Assembly: GCF_028372415.1 (NCBI RefSeq)
Contig: NC_092874.1
Span: 335,562,651 to 335,626,650 of the forward strand
From: Notamacropus eugenii
Taxonomy: Eukaryota; Chordata; Mammalia; Diprotodontia; Macropodidae
Reading direction: 5' to 3'
DNA length: 64,000 nucleotides
Of the stretch, positions 12,681-25,057 are shown one piece after another. The position numbers and the translations under genes are program-made. Each line of letters starts with the position of its first letter. The stretch's first letter is position 1. The notes beneath the pieces are model-generated. The model was not told the DNA's origin. It was given only the letters and a program-made list of their open reading frames with translations, and made no database searches.

Positions 12681-13539
12681 CTCTAGCATCCCTCCTCTAA
12701 CTATTCTAGGTGTTATAAGATTAAGATGATAATATGGAAGTGTTTTGAGATATATAGAGCAAATTGAAGATTATTGCAGGAATCAAAAGGATAGAGTATC
12801 TGGAAGAGGTCCAGGATGGCTGCATCAACTAGTGCTTTCACAAATTCTGGTTGACCTAATCCAGCTTTCTTAGGCTATGCTAATTATTTTTATGAGCAAG
12901 AAAATATGTTTAGAATATTAAGATGTTGGCATAGAATACATCTTCATGGTACATTGAGCTATCAGGAGGGAATCTGAAGACCCCTTAACATTCTGTCTGG
13001 AAGAACCAAGGCTGAAGTGGTGTTTGCATAATCTACTGTATTGTGAGACTGTGAAATGGGGCCCAGCCAGGTCTCTTGAAATTTCAACAAATATTTGTTG
13101 GTCCTTTACCTAATCCATGTCATGTAATCACTTTGAAAACATTTATTTCTTGCCCATGAAATTTTAGTGTTGCTCATGTATTGGTGAAGCTAAAACTTCT
13201 CTTGTATCCCATCATACTTAGTAATGTCTTAGGGTAAAGCAATGATAGCTTAAGTTTTTCCCTCTTTCTGGTCAATAACTATTAAGTAGTTTGTTCCTTT
13301 GGAGTTGTTTGCTGACATCATTCTGTGGTGTTCCAGGCTTCTGAAGACACATGCGATGAAGTAGAAGGTGCCTTATTTGCTTATTGTAGATAGTCATTGT
13401 ATCTGTTGACCATATAAAATATATTTGGGGTCTGAAGACAGCATGTACCTATGTACAGAGTTGCTTTTATTCCTTCTCACTTGATTTTCTACCCAGGATA
13501 TAGGGAATGAGTTTTGATTTTAGGGTACAAAGTAGAGAT

Positions 13540-13770
13540 AATAGCTGACATTTTACCCAGTACTTTAAAATTTGCAAGACATTTCGTATGTGTTCTCACT
13601 TGACCTTCAGCAACCCTGTAGGGTATATAATCAGATATTGTACATTTTACAGATGAAAAAACTGAGGCTCAGAGGTTAAATGACTTGTCCATGGTTACAC
13701 ATGTAATCTCAGAGATTTGAACCCTCCTCCCACCACTGTATTCCAAGCCTAGTGCTCTTGCACTGTTCTG
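13540..13770 (-). repeat. CORE-SINE (antisense), 'gcaagacatttcg' tail type
   Basis: 'actttaaaatttgcaagaca', 'cattttacagatgaaaaaac', 'atgacttgtccatggttaca' and 'cctagtgctcttgcactgtt' occur in order, a near full-length antisense CORE-SINE. Confidence 0.8.
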
Positions 13771-14844
13771 TGTCTTCATGTGACCCAGGAGACTCCTTCA
13801 GAAGCTATGGCTCAGGGAACCACTTGAAAGTGGTATTCATGCTGACCAATTTGGTCACTTAGCTCAATGTCAGTAAATCTTAGTGTTATGTAGTCTATTT
13901 GCATAATTGCAAGTATGAATCACAAAATTTTTAGTGCTTTGATGTGCCGAAAGGCAAATATTAGGGATATGCCAAAACAGAATACAAAATTGACTTTTGT
14001 ACCCATCCAACAGCAATGATCATAATTAGCCAGTCTTTCAGATGAATTTAAGTAGCTTCTTCTCTGAGATTTAGCTTTATAGAGTACAGAAAGGTGTTAC
14101 CAATACATAAATATCTTCACTAGCTTCTGATGGCACTTTTCTATTGTTCCAGTTTTTCCAAATTTCTAGCAGTTGGCTTTGATTCAGGGTTCTCATTTGA
14201 GTTGAATGTTAACCTTCTTTTAAAGTGCTTACATATTCTATCCCCCCAGAAAACCGACAGACTTGGTTTCTATTTTTATGGCACTCATTTTATGTTCGTC
14301 AGTGAAATCTTGATATTATAGGGAAACAGTGTTGTTGCATAACATCAAGGACTTAAAGAACTTATATTTCTACTGGAGTCTAAGCTAGCAATTATTATTT
14401 GGCATCTTCAGCAGCACACTGAGGTTTGGCTTAGTTAGTTGGCATTCTAACCTTCAGGTGGTATTAATGGTTCAGGAAAAATGTGTTCATAACTCTGTAA
14501 GTATAACCAACCTGCCCCCAAACAGTCAGATGCATGACATAGTCATAATATTAGGAAGGATTTCCCTGTGACTTATATTGTGAGGAAATTTAAGTAGAAC
14601 GACGTTATAGGCATGAGTAGCTTTTTCTAAGTGGAACAGAACCTCTCTAGAGATTTAGAAGTAAAGAATGCAAAGGACATGACCAAGTGTGAGTCAGGAA
14701 AATGAAACTTTTTTAAAAAGTAGATCAGTTATGGCATTGACGTTCCAGGGTCCATAAAGGGGTCACCCTGAAGTGGTGAGCCAGTCTGAGACCATCAGCC
14801 ACCGGCACTAAAACCTGTTGAATGAAATATGTCAGGGTTTGACA

Positions 14845-14920
14845 GAGTCATAATATTAAAGCTGATAGGGATCTGAGGGATCATCTGCAACTCCCTCATT
14901 TTACAAATGAGAAAAAAGTG
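14845..14920 (-). repeat. MIR fragment (antisense)
   Basis: 'agctgatagggatctgagg' and 'ctccctcattttacaaatga' match the 3' half of an antisense MIR. Confidence 0.6.
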
Positions 14921-16355
14921 CTTAGGATTGATTTCCTTCCTTATTGTTAGCTGTTTCTTTTAAAAGAAAGCCCTAAGCTGGTAGCTCACCTGATAGGTGT
15001 GGTAACAACAGTAGCTGCCACTCCCGGAAAATCAGTTGACCTGCCAAGGGTTGTTGATCCCTTCTTTGCCCAAGGGTGATCCCTAGAGACCGAAAACTCT
15101 TATGGGGGTTCTCAGGGAGACCCATTTTGGTCCACTCTCCCCTCCCATATGCAGTTCTAGAATTTGGGGATATTGTGTAGAAAGGATGCTTTAACCTGTT
15201 TTAGCCAAAACTAAGCTATCTGACTCAGCTTTTGACCTATCTACTGGGCAGTAGAGTAGCATTCTCAGGCAATATCTCACTCTTATAGTCTTCATTTTTT
15301 CTTTCATGGTCTTTTGCAGCCTGCATCTGGGATTTGTCTAGTTTTAAATGATCTCCATAGGTTCTGGAAATGTTTTAGCTTCAGTTTTAGAAAATTTCAC
15401 ATTGGGAGTTGGATTTTCTAAATGATCCAAGATTGAAGCCACAACTGGAGTAACTTCCATTCCTGAGTCTGCTGCCTTGTCTATATAAACTCTTGTTCCT
15501 CTGTCTAGGGTTCTCTGAGCTACATAGTAGGCTATTGTGTTCTCTCTGATATGTTTTGACCTACTAAATGTGCTGCTCAGTAGCATCCTGGCATCAAAAA
15601 AGTCAGGAAGGGTGCTGGACTTTGTAGACCGTTATTTTAAATACCTAGCAAAATGAACAAATTGAAGGAATTGGGAACCTCACTCATCCAAGAGCTAGCC
15701 TCGAACAAGTGTCCTGCCAGTTGAAGTAAAGGCACTGATCTGTTCTTCTTGCCATCCCCAGAGCTTATAGAAAATACCTGTCAGCATAGTAAAATCCATA
15801 CTAATGGATTTGGAGGAAGTAGGGCTCAGAACAAAAAAGTTCTGTCCTCTGAAGACTGCAGAAGAAAAGCAGAGGACGAATAGCTGGTCCCACTAATGTG
15901 GGACAGTCGGAGGCTACCTCCAGAGTGTTTGACCCCTCTGTACCATTATGAAACTGCTTATCACTTTACATGCCAAGATAATGGAAGTGTTGGAAGGGAC
16001 CAATTTCCCACCCAGTACAGATAGTTCCTTTTACTGTATCCTGGGTACAAAATTGTCTTTGTGAATTTTCAGTAATGGTAAGCTAGTCTTTCCTGTCACC
16101 TGACCTGGGTAGTCTTGTGTCAAACTGAGAATTCTCCAGATCTAGATTTCTTGTGTGACTCAGGAAAAGTAAATTACCTTAAGGAAACAAGCGTTCCAGA
16201 GGAATGAATTGTAGAAATACCTGTGCCATACCCATAGCAGGTAAATCATGAATGAGTTGGAGTATCCAGAAGGCATTTACAGTCTTTTGAAAGGTGGTTG
16301 GGGGAGATGGGGTACTTGAAATAAGAACATTGTTCCTGTATTAGAAAAGGGGATT

Positions 16356-16539
16356 CAGGGGTGGGGAACCTGCCTCCTTGAGGCCACATGTGGCTCTCTA
16401 GGTCCTTCAGTGTGGCCATCTGACGGAATCCAAACTTCATGGAACAAATACCTTTAATAAAAGGATTTGTTCTGTAAAACTTGGACTCAATCAATAGAGG
16501 ATCACACGTGGCCTCAAGGCTGCAAGTTCCCCACCCCTT
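16356..16539. mobile_element. Non-autonomous hAT-type DNA transposon, palindromic MITE
   Basis: The left end 'caggggtggggaacctgc' and the right end 'gcaagttccccacccctt' are inverted repeats, and the inner arms continue ('cttgaggccacatgtggc' and 'cacgtggcctcaaggc'). The 184-bp element has a long imperfect stem and no coding capacity. The open frame on the minus strand through it is a by-product. Confidence 0.8.
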
Positions 16540-18279
16540 TATTTTGACTCTGAAGAATTTAGGTTTTTTGTTTTGCTTTTAACTTTCCTCCATGGGTATC
16601 TGAGAAGCTAGGCTTTGCTGTGGGTTGTGTTCACCCCGTTACCTTATTCTATAGAGCTTTTGAAGTTGTTCATGTCAAAAATTTGACTCTGCTTCAAATT
16701 TGTCCAGATTTATGGTGCATTATAGCTTTGCTAATAGTAGGAACTACCTCCATCCTTAACCTAACGTTTGGCTTTTCAGGACTTTGGGTGCCTTAACAGA
16801 GACCAGTGGCTGGCTCTTACTTTTTCTTCCCTTCCTGCAAATGGTTGAATATTAAAATAAAATCACCTTCTTGTGATTCTCTCTTCCTAACCTTCGTTCA
16901 GATTGCCCTGTAGCCCAGTGATAGGCTCACGGAGTTAAAGGTATGTTCTTACCACCACAGAATTGTTCCAGATATGATAAGGGGGCAATCTATATTCTCA
17001 GTGTTAACAGGTGTTACTTGATGTGGAGACCATGGCCTAGAAGGAGAAAGTTGAATTTGCTTCTTGAATGAGTGTGGTATTGCTCTAAATTCTAGATTTA
17101 ATGGAAGGAGTTGGAATTTTAATTAGAGTTGTAAAAATCAAAATAAAGGGGTTTGCAAATAGCCACCATTCTATAAATACCACTCTAGAAATTAGGTTTG
17201 AGAAGGAAGGCTTCTTATATTTTATACAGTAGTTTTACTTGCATCTTGGTAGTTCTCTCCCATGTTTTAGCTCTGATGTTCCATGATTCTTACTTGAAAA
17301 CATTGGCATTTTTGAAATACTAATTTTTTGAAGTACTCTTCTTGTTTTAGAGCAAAGTAAAACCTGCCACCCAGAACCTGCCTGCCACAGTTTCTGCAGT
17401 AGAGAATGGGTAGATGTGATGACATTTAGGATAACAAATTCATCTGGGTTTGCTTATGATTCCAGAGCCCCAAAACCAAAATAAAGGATTGTACCAGGGT
17501 TTCCTATATAACTTATTTCAGGAGTGTTCTTATTGATAATACTTATTTCCTAAAGGAAAGAGTGTATCATCTTTTCTAGGACTTAAAGAAGGGGGAGGAA
17601 GAAGGAACACTCCTAGAACTATATAAAATCCATCTTTTGTTTTAACATTTACCTAGGCTTTACTTATTGAATGGGTGTGACCTCAGACAATGAGACCTGA
17701 GGAATACCTTAATTTAGAAAGGCCAAGGTCACCCACTGCATCCTAGGCCATTACCAGGTTGTCTTGACCTTTTTCTTTCCATTGAACTTCAGTGACCCTG
17801 GAAGAAAGAGTATGATAACTTACATCCTTATATCCCGCTTTGCCTCCTTATATCCAATTGGTCCTCTTCAAGAATGAGGGATGAACAACAATATAAAATC
17901 CAAAAATGTAGTTACTGGGAGTCATGACCGTCAGAATGTTTGCCAAAACTGCTCAATACTTTGGGGAACTCTTGTGCTATGTGATCAACTAACCTTAATT
18001 AGATTAGTATAGGGTTCATAATTAAATAGCATCACTAATTTGTTTTAAAAGCTAAATGCTCTTCTATTAGGTAGCCCAATCTGATACTGTTGCTGTGCTT
18101 AGGAACCTGTCTGGGAATATAGATCACAATGCTGGCTAAAACTCTGCAGGCAATCCTTCCTGCATCTCACCACCAGTTCTGCTTGCATTTGCCAAAATAT
18201 TGCACTTCAGGGTGCCCGCGGGACATATTACCACTGCCTCTCTAAGGAAGCAAGGGCTGATTGAGACCCTCAGCCTTGA

Positions 18280-21117
18280 GATCTTGAACCTTCTAATTAC
18301 CTTCCTTCATCAGTGGAGGCATACCTCTCATCCACTTGTACTCTGCCCCATTGATTAGCCAACTCTTACCTCTTCTCACTCTCCCTATCTCTGTGATCCT
18401 AAATCCCATACTACCAAAGAAACTATCCTCACCCCTTCCATTGTACACTGTGGAACTCCAACTCTATAATTAACAAACTTCTGTTTATTTTAATCTTCTT
18501 CCTCTCATGCTTCTCCCATTTTCTGGCATCCACTCTGACCTGGCTACCCATAAATGACACTGCCTCTCTAGCTATCCTTTCCAGGACTGATTGCATTTTC
18601 TCTCTCATAACCCCCAGCTCACTGGGGGGAGTCAGAATACTTTCTTCCATATTACCACTTCTGAATTCTCCTTCCCTATCAATCATTTAACAGCTTCTCT
18701 TCCTTGAGGTTCAGTGTTGCCATATTTATCATCTGATCTCAGTCATGATGGTTATCTCCTGACCCCTCTGCCTACCCTCCTAGAACATTCTCCTTTCTTT
18801 CTCAACTCAGTGCCAAAACTCCTGCTTTTATGTAACCCATTTTTTGTTCTCACCATTACCTCCTAGTCCTCCAAACTGATGCTTTTCTGGGCTATCACTC
18901 CTACTCTGGTTTCACTCTCTTCCCACCCCATTCTTGACCCCTAAGTGAATCAGTTCAACTCTGTATTCGCCTCTGCTCTTGAATCTTTTGCTTCCTTGTC
19001 CTATTGCCACTCATGACTTGTCACACTCCAACCCTGGCTTCTCATCTTCTGCTTCTATCTATATACTGCCCAATGGAACCACAGAAAGTCACACAGTTGT
19101 ATTGACTGGTCCACTACGGATTTATGTTTTCTTATCTCAACTGGGCAACAAGCCATCCTTCTCGTTCCTAATTGATTCTTTATCCCATTTACCACAATGA
19201 TTTGTCTTCTCAGCTGTATTCCTCATCTTATACTTTACTGAGATAATCAAGGCCACTGGCTACTAGCTCCCTCTTGTCCCTTCTTATCTCACATCCCCTT
19301 GACATAATACCCTACTGTCTTATCCTTTTATTCTCTTCTGTTCTCTGAAAATAAGAAATGATTTCACCAAGGTTAACATGTACCCCTAAATCCTATCCAC
19401 CACTGGCTTCTCCATTAGATTGCCCCTCTCTCTCACTGTCTGCTGATCCTTTTCCTGTGCCTACAAACATTCCCAAGTCTCCCCCATCTGTGTCACTTTC
19501 CCCACTGACACCTGGCAGACTTTAAGCCTGACTGAATGCAAGTGGATAATCTAATCCTGCCTGGAATTGACACGAAGTTGGGGAGATATTGTTTCCCTGC
19601 AACGTCCCTACTTTTAGTGGCAATTTCCTGTAGTCAAAAGGTTTGTAAGCTTAATACCAGATCTGTTAAATTGTTGGTAGGGGAACATCCGAGGTCAAGT
19701 CTAAAATTAAGCTGTTAGGCTTAGGACTTTAGACCAACAACAATAGGTTAGGGTCCTTTAATTCTTAATAATAGCGTGGAGACAATTAGGTCAAGAGCTT
19801 GTGAAGTTAACATTCATAGTTATTATTTGCGTCTGAGTTGGTTAATGTTAAAAAAAAATTTGGGGTCTATATTGTAAATGCTTTAAAAGAAGTATCACCT
19901 GACCAAAAGTTGGAATTGTTTTATGTGATATGAACTGTGTTAAAAATGAAAAATAAAAATCCATCTGTAGACTGTACTATGCCCATTAGTTATTGCCCTG
20001 TGTATCCCATACCTCCCCCATACACACACACCTCTCTTCTCTTGGAAAAATCCTTGGAAAAAATGGTACTTCCTTATTATTCAAGTAAAACTGCTTTCTC
20101 CAAAATTATCAGTGATACCTTAATTTTCAATTCTGATGGCTTTCCCAGTCTCATCCTATTGATCTTTCTGCTGCACTTTTTCTCCTGGATATCCTCTCTG
20201 GGTTTTTGTGACACTGTTCTTTGTTCTTCTACTTCTGTGACCATTCCTCTTTAGTTTCCTTTGCTGAATATTAACCAATGCCATGCCCACTAACTCTGGG
20301 TACACCCAAAGCCTCTGTTCTGGGCACTCTCTTTTCTCTTGGTGATCTCTTTGACTTCTGTGCATCTTCATACATCTTCTCCTCCTCGTGTGTGTGTATG
20401 CATGTGTGTATATCTATGTCTGTTTCTATCTACCTTTCTGTCTATCTGTTCAACTCTAGTCTCTAATTTCTGATGGGAGCTGTTTTAGTTCTAGAATTGT
20501 GACCCTAGGATCTCTCCCCCTAGCTCCCCACCTCCCAAGCAGCTCTCCTCTACCCCTTCTCAGCACCTGCACAGCCCTTGCCCTGTTCAGGTCCTCACTT
20601 GCTCTTCTAAACTATTGGGATAGCCTCCTGGTTCAAATTTCTCCATACTTCAGAGCTACACAGTGGCTGAACTACTTTACCTGACGGACAGTTCTGACCA
20701 TGTAATTTCTATGCTTACTAATCCACAATGGCTCCCTATTATCTCCAGTATCAAATATACTCTGTTGGCATTTAAAGTTCTTTATAACCTGGCTCCTTCT
20801 ACCTTTTCAGTCTTCTTATACATCACTCATTTCCACAAACTCTGTAGTCTTGCCCCCCTGCTAATCCTCACATTCAATGTTCCGTCTCCCATTTGGCCTT
20901 TGCACTGACTATTCCTCATGCCTGCAATGCTTTCCTTCCTCACCACTGTCTCTTGGAATCTCTCTGGTTTCCCACAAGACTTAACTCAAGCACAACCTTC
21001 TTCAAAAAGTTTTTATTGGCTTCCCCCAGCGCTGAGTGCCTTCCCCACAACTTACCTTTTATCTATTTTGTATGTGTTTGTTTATTTGTGTGACTGTGTG
21101 TGTGCATGCATGTAATT
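18280..21117 (+). mobile_element. Old L2 LINE, ORF2 region (sense), interrupted at 19492-19960
   Basis: The long C/T-rich stretch reads as a decayed L2 ORF2. A relic of the reverse-transcriptase 'YRPISLLP..KLLEK' region lies near 19990-20065. A 'PL..G.PQGSVLG'-like relic lies near 20283-20330. The typical L2 3' run, with 'tggctccctattatctccag', 'ggcctttgcactgactattc' and 'cctgcaatgctttccttcct', lies at 20725-20940. Stops and frameshifts are frequent and no frame is intact. The L2 tail resumes at 21600. The 5' boundary is approximate. Confidence 0.75.
19492..19960 (+). mobile_element. Retrocopy of an unidentified transcript inserted in the L2
   Basis: This 469-bp block lacks the C/T bias of the surrounding L2. 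It is bounded by direct repeats CCATCTGT at 19484-19491 and 19961-19968, and ends in an A-rich tail 'aaaaatgaaaaataaaaat' containing AATAAA. Target-site duplication, 3' A-rich tail and poly(A) signal are hallmarks of L1-mediated retroposition of an mRNA or ncRNA in + orientation. I do not recognise the source. The longest frame inside has no known domain. Confidence 0.6.
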
Positions 21118-21438
21118 TTAAAATGAAATTTGTACTATCTGATTGCAGTTATGAGTTCCATTGTATTATATGTGGGAGTATAAATGTCTGGATTCTTCCC
21201 AGAAGATTAACTTCAGACTTCAAGAATTTTGGCAGTGAACACTAAATTTACCTTAGGAATTGCAATCATGTAGGAATAGATTCATTCAGAATAGAGTACT
21301 GTGATTTTGCATACAGACATCAAAAGGGAAGTTAAATAGGATTGTGTCAGATATAGATCCTAGGACTTTTAGATGCATTGTGTTCTAATAATTTTTTGTA
21401 CCTAGATGACTATTTAAATGTATCTTTCAATAAATAGG
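21118..21438. other. Unassigned AT-rich segment within the L2 3' tail
   Basis: It separates the L2 ORF end, with its 'gtgtgtgtgcatgcatg' stretch, from the palindromic element at 21439. No family recognised. It may be part of the same insertion as the palindrome. Confidence 0.4.
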
Positions 21439-21589
21439 GTTAAAGCAAAAATAATATATTTATATAATATCTAGTATTATATATCATCTGTATTCCATAT
21501 TACTATATTATTTTCTACAAAATGTATTCTATAGAATATACTTATAAATTATTATATAATGCTAGATATAGAATTATTTTTGCTTTAAC
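21439..21589. mobile_element. Palindromic MITE-like element, 151 bp
   Basis: A perfect 17-bp inverted repeat forms the ends: gttaaagcaaaaataat at 21439-21455 and attatttttgctttaac at 21573-21589. The inner sequence is nearly pure A/T with a second imperfect pair around 'tatctag' (21469-21475) and 'ctagata' (21562-21568). No coding capacity. The family is not recognised. Confidence 0.65.
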
Positions 21590-21599
21590 TTTATTTTAA

Positions 21600-21750
21600 T
21601 ATATGTGTGTGTATTTATCTAGCTGTTAGAATATAAATTCCTTGAGGGCAGGAGTTGTTTTCCTTTTATGTTTATATCTCTAGCACCAGATATAATGACT
21701 GGCATATACTAGATGCTTAATAAATGCTTGCTGATTTGATTGCATCTGCT
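21600..21750 (+). mobile_element. L2 3' terminus (sense)
   Basis: 'agctgttagaatataaattc', 'cttgagggcaggagttgttt' and 'gcttaataaatgcttgctga' form the classic L2 end. This is the likely 3' end of the L2 begun at 18280. Confidence 0.8.
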
Positions 21751-22059
21751 GTGTTAAGTTGTTGGAATAAAGATAAGAATCCTTTCTTGGGGTGGCTGTT
21801 TGAATCTGTCTTATTTGGAAACTTCAGCAAGTCCTCTTGAAGCTATTAAATTTTATCATCTCTTTTCATCTACCATTGCGTGAGTTCAGGTCATTGTCTT
21901 CTGTTAGCAATAACTTAGCTAAAGATGGGTCAGTTGGGTCTGTGTCCAGCGTATGTAGGCTCCTGGAAGCAAATACTTTTTGGTGTGAATGTAGTAGGAT
22001 TGTTGCATTTGGGAGGAGTAGTAACTAAAGTCCTAAAATATTAGAGCAGAAAGGGATAG

Positions 22060-22530
22060 GGGATTAAATTCATCAGATATTGTTAAGTTCCTACTTCAAT
22101 GAGCAAGGCACTGTCATTGGTGCTAGGGGTATAAGGACAGAGATGTAGTATACTTACCTGTCTACAAGGTAGTTTTAGAAGAAAGAAAACACTGACCACC
22201 TGTCAGAGAAAGGGGAGAAAGGAGCATTGCTGCTAAGATGAGCCTTAAAGGGAATAAAGAGCCACAAGAAAAGGAGCATGCATCCTAGGCATTGTGGTTC
22301 TGGGAATGGGAAACATCTCCAGCAGAATCCTAAAGCAAGAGGCATTATCTAGTTCAGAAGTAAGTAGTAGGCAGGTTTGGCTGGCTAGAACACGGAGCAT
22401 AGAGTATATGAAGAAAAGTGGTGATTAAATAAATCTTAAAAGGCAGTTGGAGCCAGGTTCTGGTGGCTTTTCAGTGCTAAGCTGAGGACTTTTTGTTTTA
22501 TCTTTGGGTAGTAGGAAGCCACTATAGAAC
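22060..22530 (-). repeat. Old LINE-type repeat, family unresolved (antisense)
   Basis: It begins with an antisense L2-like tail ('gttcctacttcaatgagc', 'ggcactgtcattggtgctag') and runs to 'ttaaaaggcagttggagcc' and 'gtaggaagccactatag', the same order as 4205-4590 and 61395-62900. Diverged. Confidence 0.5.
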
Positions 22531-22790
22531 TAATCATACTTCCTCTTTTTACAAAGAAACAGATGAAACTTGCTGATTCACCCAGCTAGTTAAAGGCAAA
22601 GTAACAAAACCCTTTAACAAACATAGCAGAACTTAGCTATCCAAATGAGTGTTGTCTTTCAAAGCAACTGCTTCAGTCTGTTCACTTGTTCCAGAACTGC
22701 TGCCGTTGCTCAGAATGTCTAGGACTGCTATCTCTGGCAGTAGTTTTCAGAACCTATGGTACAGACTTGGGAATAGTCTCTCTGGAGACC

Positions 22791-22806
22791 TTTTTTTTTT
22801 TTTTTT
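22791..22806 (+). repeat. Poly(T) run
   Basis: Sixteen consecutive T. No adjacent element clearly explains it. Confidence 0.9.
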
Positions 22807-23654
22807 CTAAGGATGGGTTTGATTTTTGGCAACAGCCAGTAATAATTTAGGATAAAAAAATTAAGTGGTATCATAAAGTAAGGGGATGGGTATGAGTCAT
22901 CCACATGCCACCAGAGAAGACTATTCCTAAAATGTCCTAAAGGAAATTTGTACCATCACTGGAAGAATTATACACTTACATGGGATTTTCTGTGAAAAGG
23001 ATACCACTGCTCATGATCAGTTGACTTCATAGCTTCATGGTTTTACCCATTATGAGGAAATAGGAAATGGACCTGTGATTTCATTGATGTAGGGAACTCT
23101 TCCTGGTGACGAACTTCTTCTCTAATGTAGGCTGACATTTTCTCTGCAGTATGCAGTCTTAGAGAGTTACTTAGAGCCCTGAGGGGCAAAATGGCAGGCC
23201 CCAGATGATTTAGCCAGTCATTGTCCAAGGCCAACTCCATCGTACACCATACATAATGAGTGTAACTACTAAATGCAATGGCTCTCATTTGGGATTCTGT
23301 AGACATTTTCTAAATTTCCAAGTGACTTTGCTTATCCCTAAACTGTGAAAACTGCAGTTAGCAGATCGGAACCTGAGCTGTTCTAGGTCATTCCATGGCA
23401 TTTTCTCCATCGTTACCATCCTTTCCCACTTCTCAGACTGCTTGTTAAGCGGCTCTTGCTGACTTTTTTCCCTTGCTCATGCTGCTCTTGAATTTGCCTT
23501 GAAGCATGCAGTTTTGAGTCTTTCTGCTCTTACCACATCCCTGTCAGAATGCAGTGTGCTTGCTGAGTTGTGTACACCTTGCTATCTCATCTTCCCAAGT
23601 TGTATTTGTCATGTACCATAGGATTACCCTTAGATTTCCTGCTGTTCTCTTAAA

Positions 23655-24905
23655 AATCAAACAGGGAACCAGGTATGCAAGGATCATTCAACATTAGGAA
23701 AACAATCAAAGTCATATTAAAAACAAACGTGATGATTTCACTAGCTGCAGAAAGAAACCTTTAACAAAGTACAACACTCATTTATGCTATTTTTAAAAAA
23801 ACATGGGCATAAGGCATAAAGGGATCTTTTTTAATATGATAAAATCCAAATAAAAGCAAACATCATACCTAATGGGAAAACACTAGAAGTTTTGCCAGTA
23901 AACATAGAAGTAAAGCAGAGGTACCTCCTTTCCCAGCTGTTATTTGATATAGATCTAGAAATACTAGCAACAGTTATAAGACAAGAGAAAGAAATTAAAA
24001 ACTTAAAAGACAGCTGTCACTATTTGCTAGTGACATGACTCGAATAACCCTAAGGAATCAAAGAAACTGACTGAGACGATAGGATCAACAAAGTTGTAGG
24101 TTACAAAATTAACCCACAAAAATCAACAACTTTTCTGTATAATAATAACAATTTAAGAGGCAGTAATAGAAAGTCCCTAAAAGTTACTGTTCAAAATAAC
24201 TACAAATGCATATCACTGTACCCAATTACCTCTACTATCTGCATAAATTCAATTACAAAATACTCCTAAAAGAAATAATGAACAACTTAAATAGCTGCTG
24301 GAATATTCATTACTCATAGCTGGGTTGTGTCAATGTAATGGAAGTGACAACATTACTACAGTTAATTTATAGTTTCAGTGCTATTATACCAGACTTCCAA
24401 AGGGATGTTCTTTTGAAGGAGACAAAATAACTTTATTCATTTGAATGAACAAATGATTGAGAATATCACAGGAAATCATGAAAAAAGTAAGAAGGGGAAA
24501 TAGACATCCAGATCTCACACCATATTATCAGCAATCTGCAAAACCATTTGGTGCTGGCTAAATAATAGAAAAGTAGATCAGTGGAATGCAACAGACAAGG
24601 GAGAATCAGAAATAATTGAACTCAGTAACCCAAAGTTCAATAAATCAGACCATTTAAGTGACTTAGGAAAGTACTCCCTATCAGATAACTGATGGGAAAA
24701 CTGGAGAGCAGTTTTGAAAATAGTGCTTTCAATGTCTTTCCCCTCCATACTTTTGGATAGTTAGTTGTATGATGAAGAACTGTGAATGACTTAGCTATTC
24801 TCAGCAATACAGTGATCTAAGACAGTTTCATGATGAAAATGCTATCCACCTCCTGAGAGAGCTGATGGAATCTGAATGCAGATTGAAGCATACTTTTTAA
24901 ACTTT
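23655..24905 (+). mobile_element. Dead L1 LINE, ORF2 fragment plus 3' UTR (sense)
   Basis: The order of phrases is that of L1 ORF2: 'ggatcattcaacattaggaa', 'cataaggcataaagggatc', 'gcagaggtacctcctttccc' and 'gttacaaaattaacccac'. The 3' UTR 'tctattctcagcaatacagtg'-type motif lies near 24797-24820. At the reverse-transcriptase active site (24023-24034) the bases read Phe-Ala-Ser-Asp where an active L1 has Phe-Ala-Asp-Asp. Many stops and internal deletions. Non-functional. Confidence 0.8.
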
Positions 24906-25034
24906 AGGTATGTTCTGACCATTTTGCTCACTTTTTCAAAGCCCTGTAATGGTGACATTGACTCTTGAATCAGATCAAAACTTTTAGTTCGTGGACTTCA
25001 AGAATTGCCGACCTCTTATTCAGCTACATCCTGG

Positions 25035-25057
25035 CCCCCCCCCCCCCCCCTTTTTTT
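25035..25057 (+). repeat. (C)16 then (T)7 homopolymer
   Basis: Sixteen C at 25035-25050 directly followed by seven T. Length is prone to sequencing or assembly error. Confidence 0.9.

Noticed and set aside
15887..15904. Perfect 7-bp hairpin gtcccac-taat-gtgggac
   Set aside because: Too short to stand out in 64 kb and no context suggesting function.
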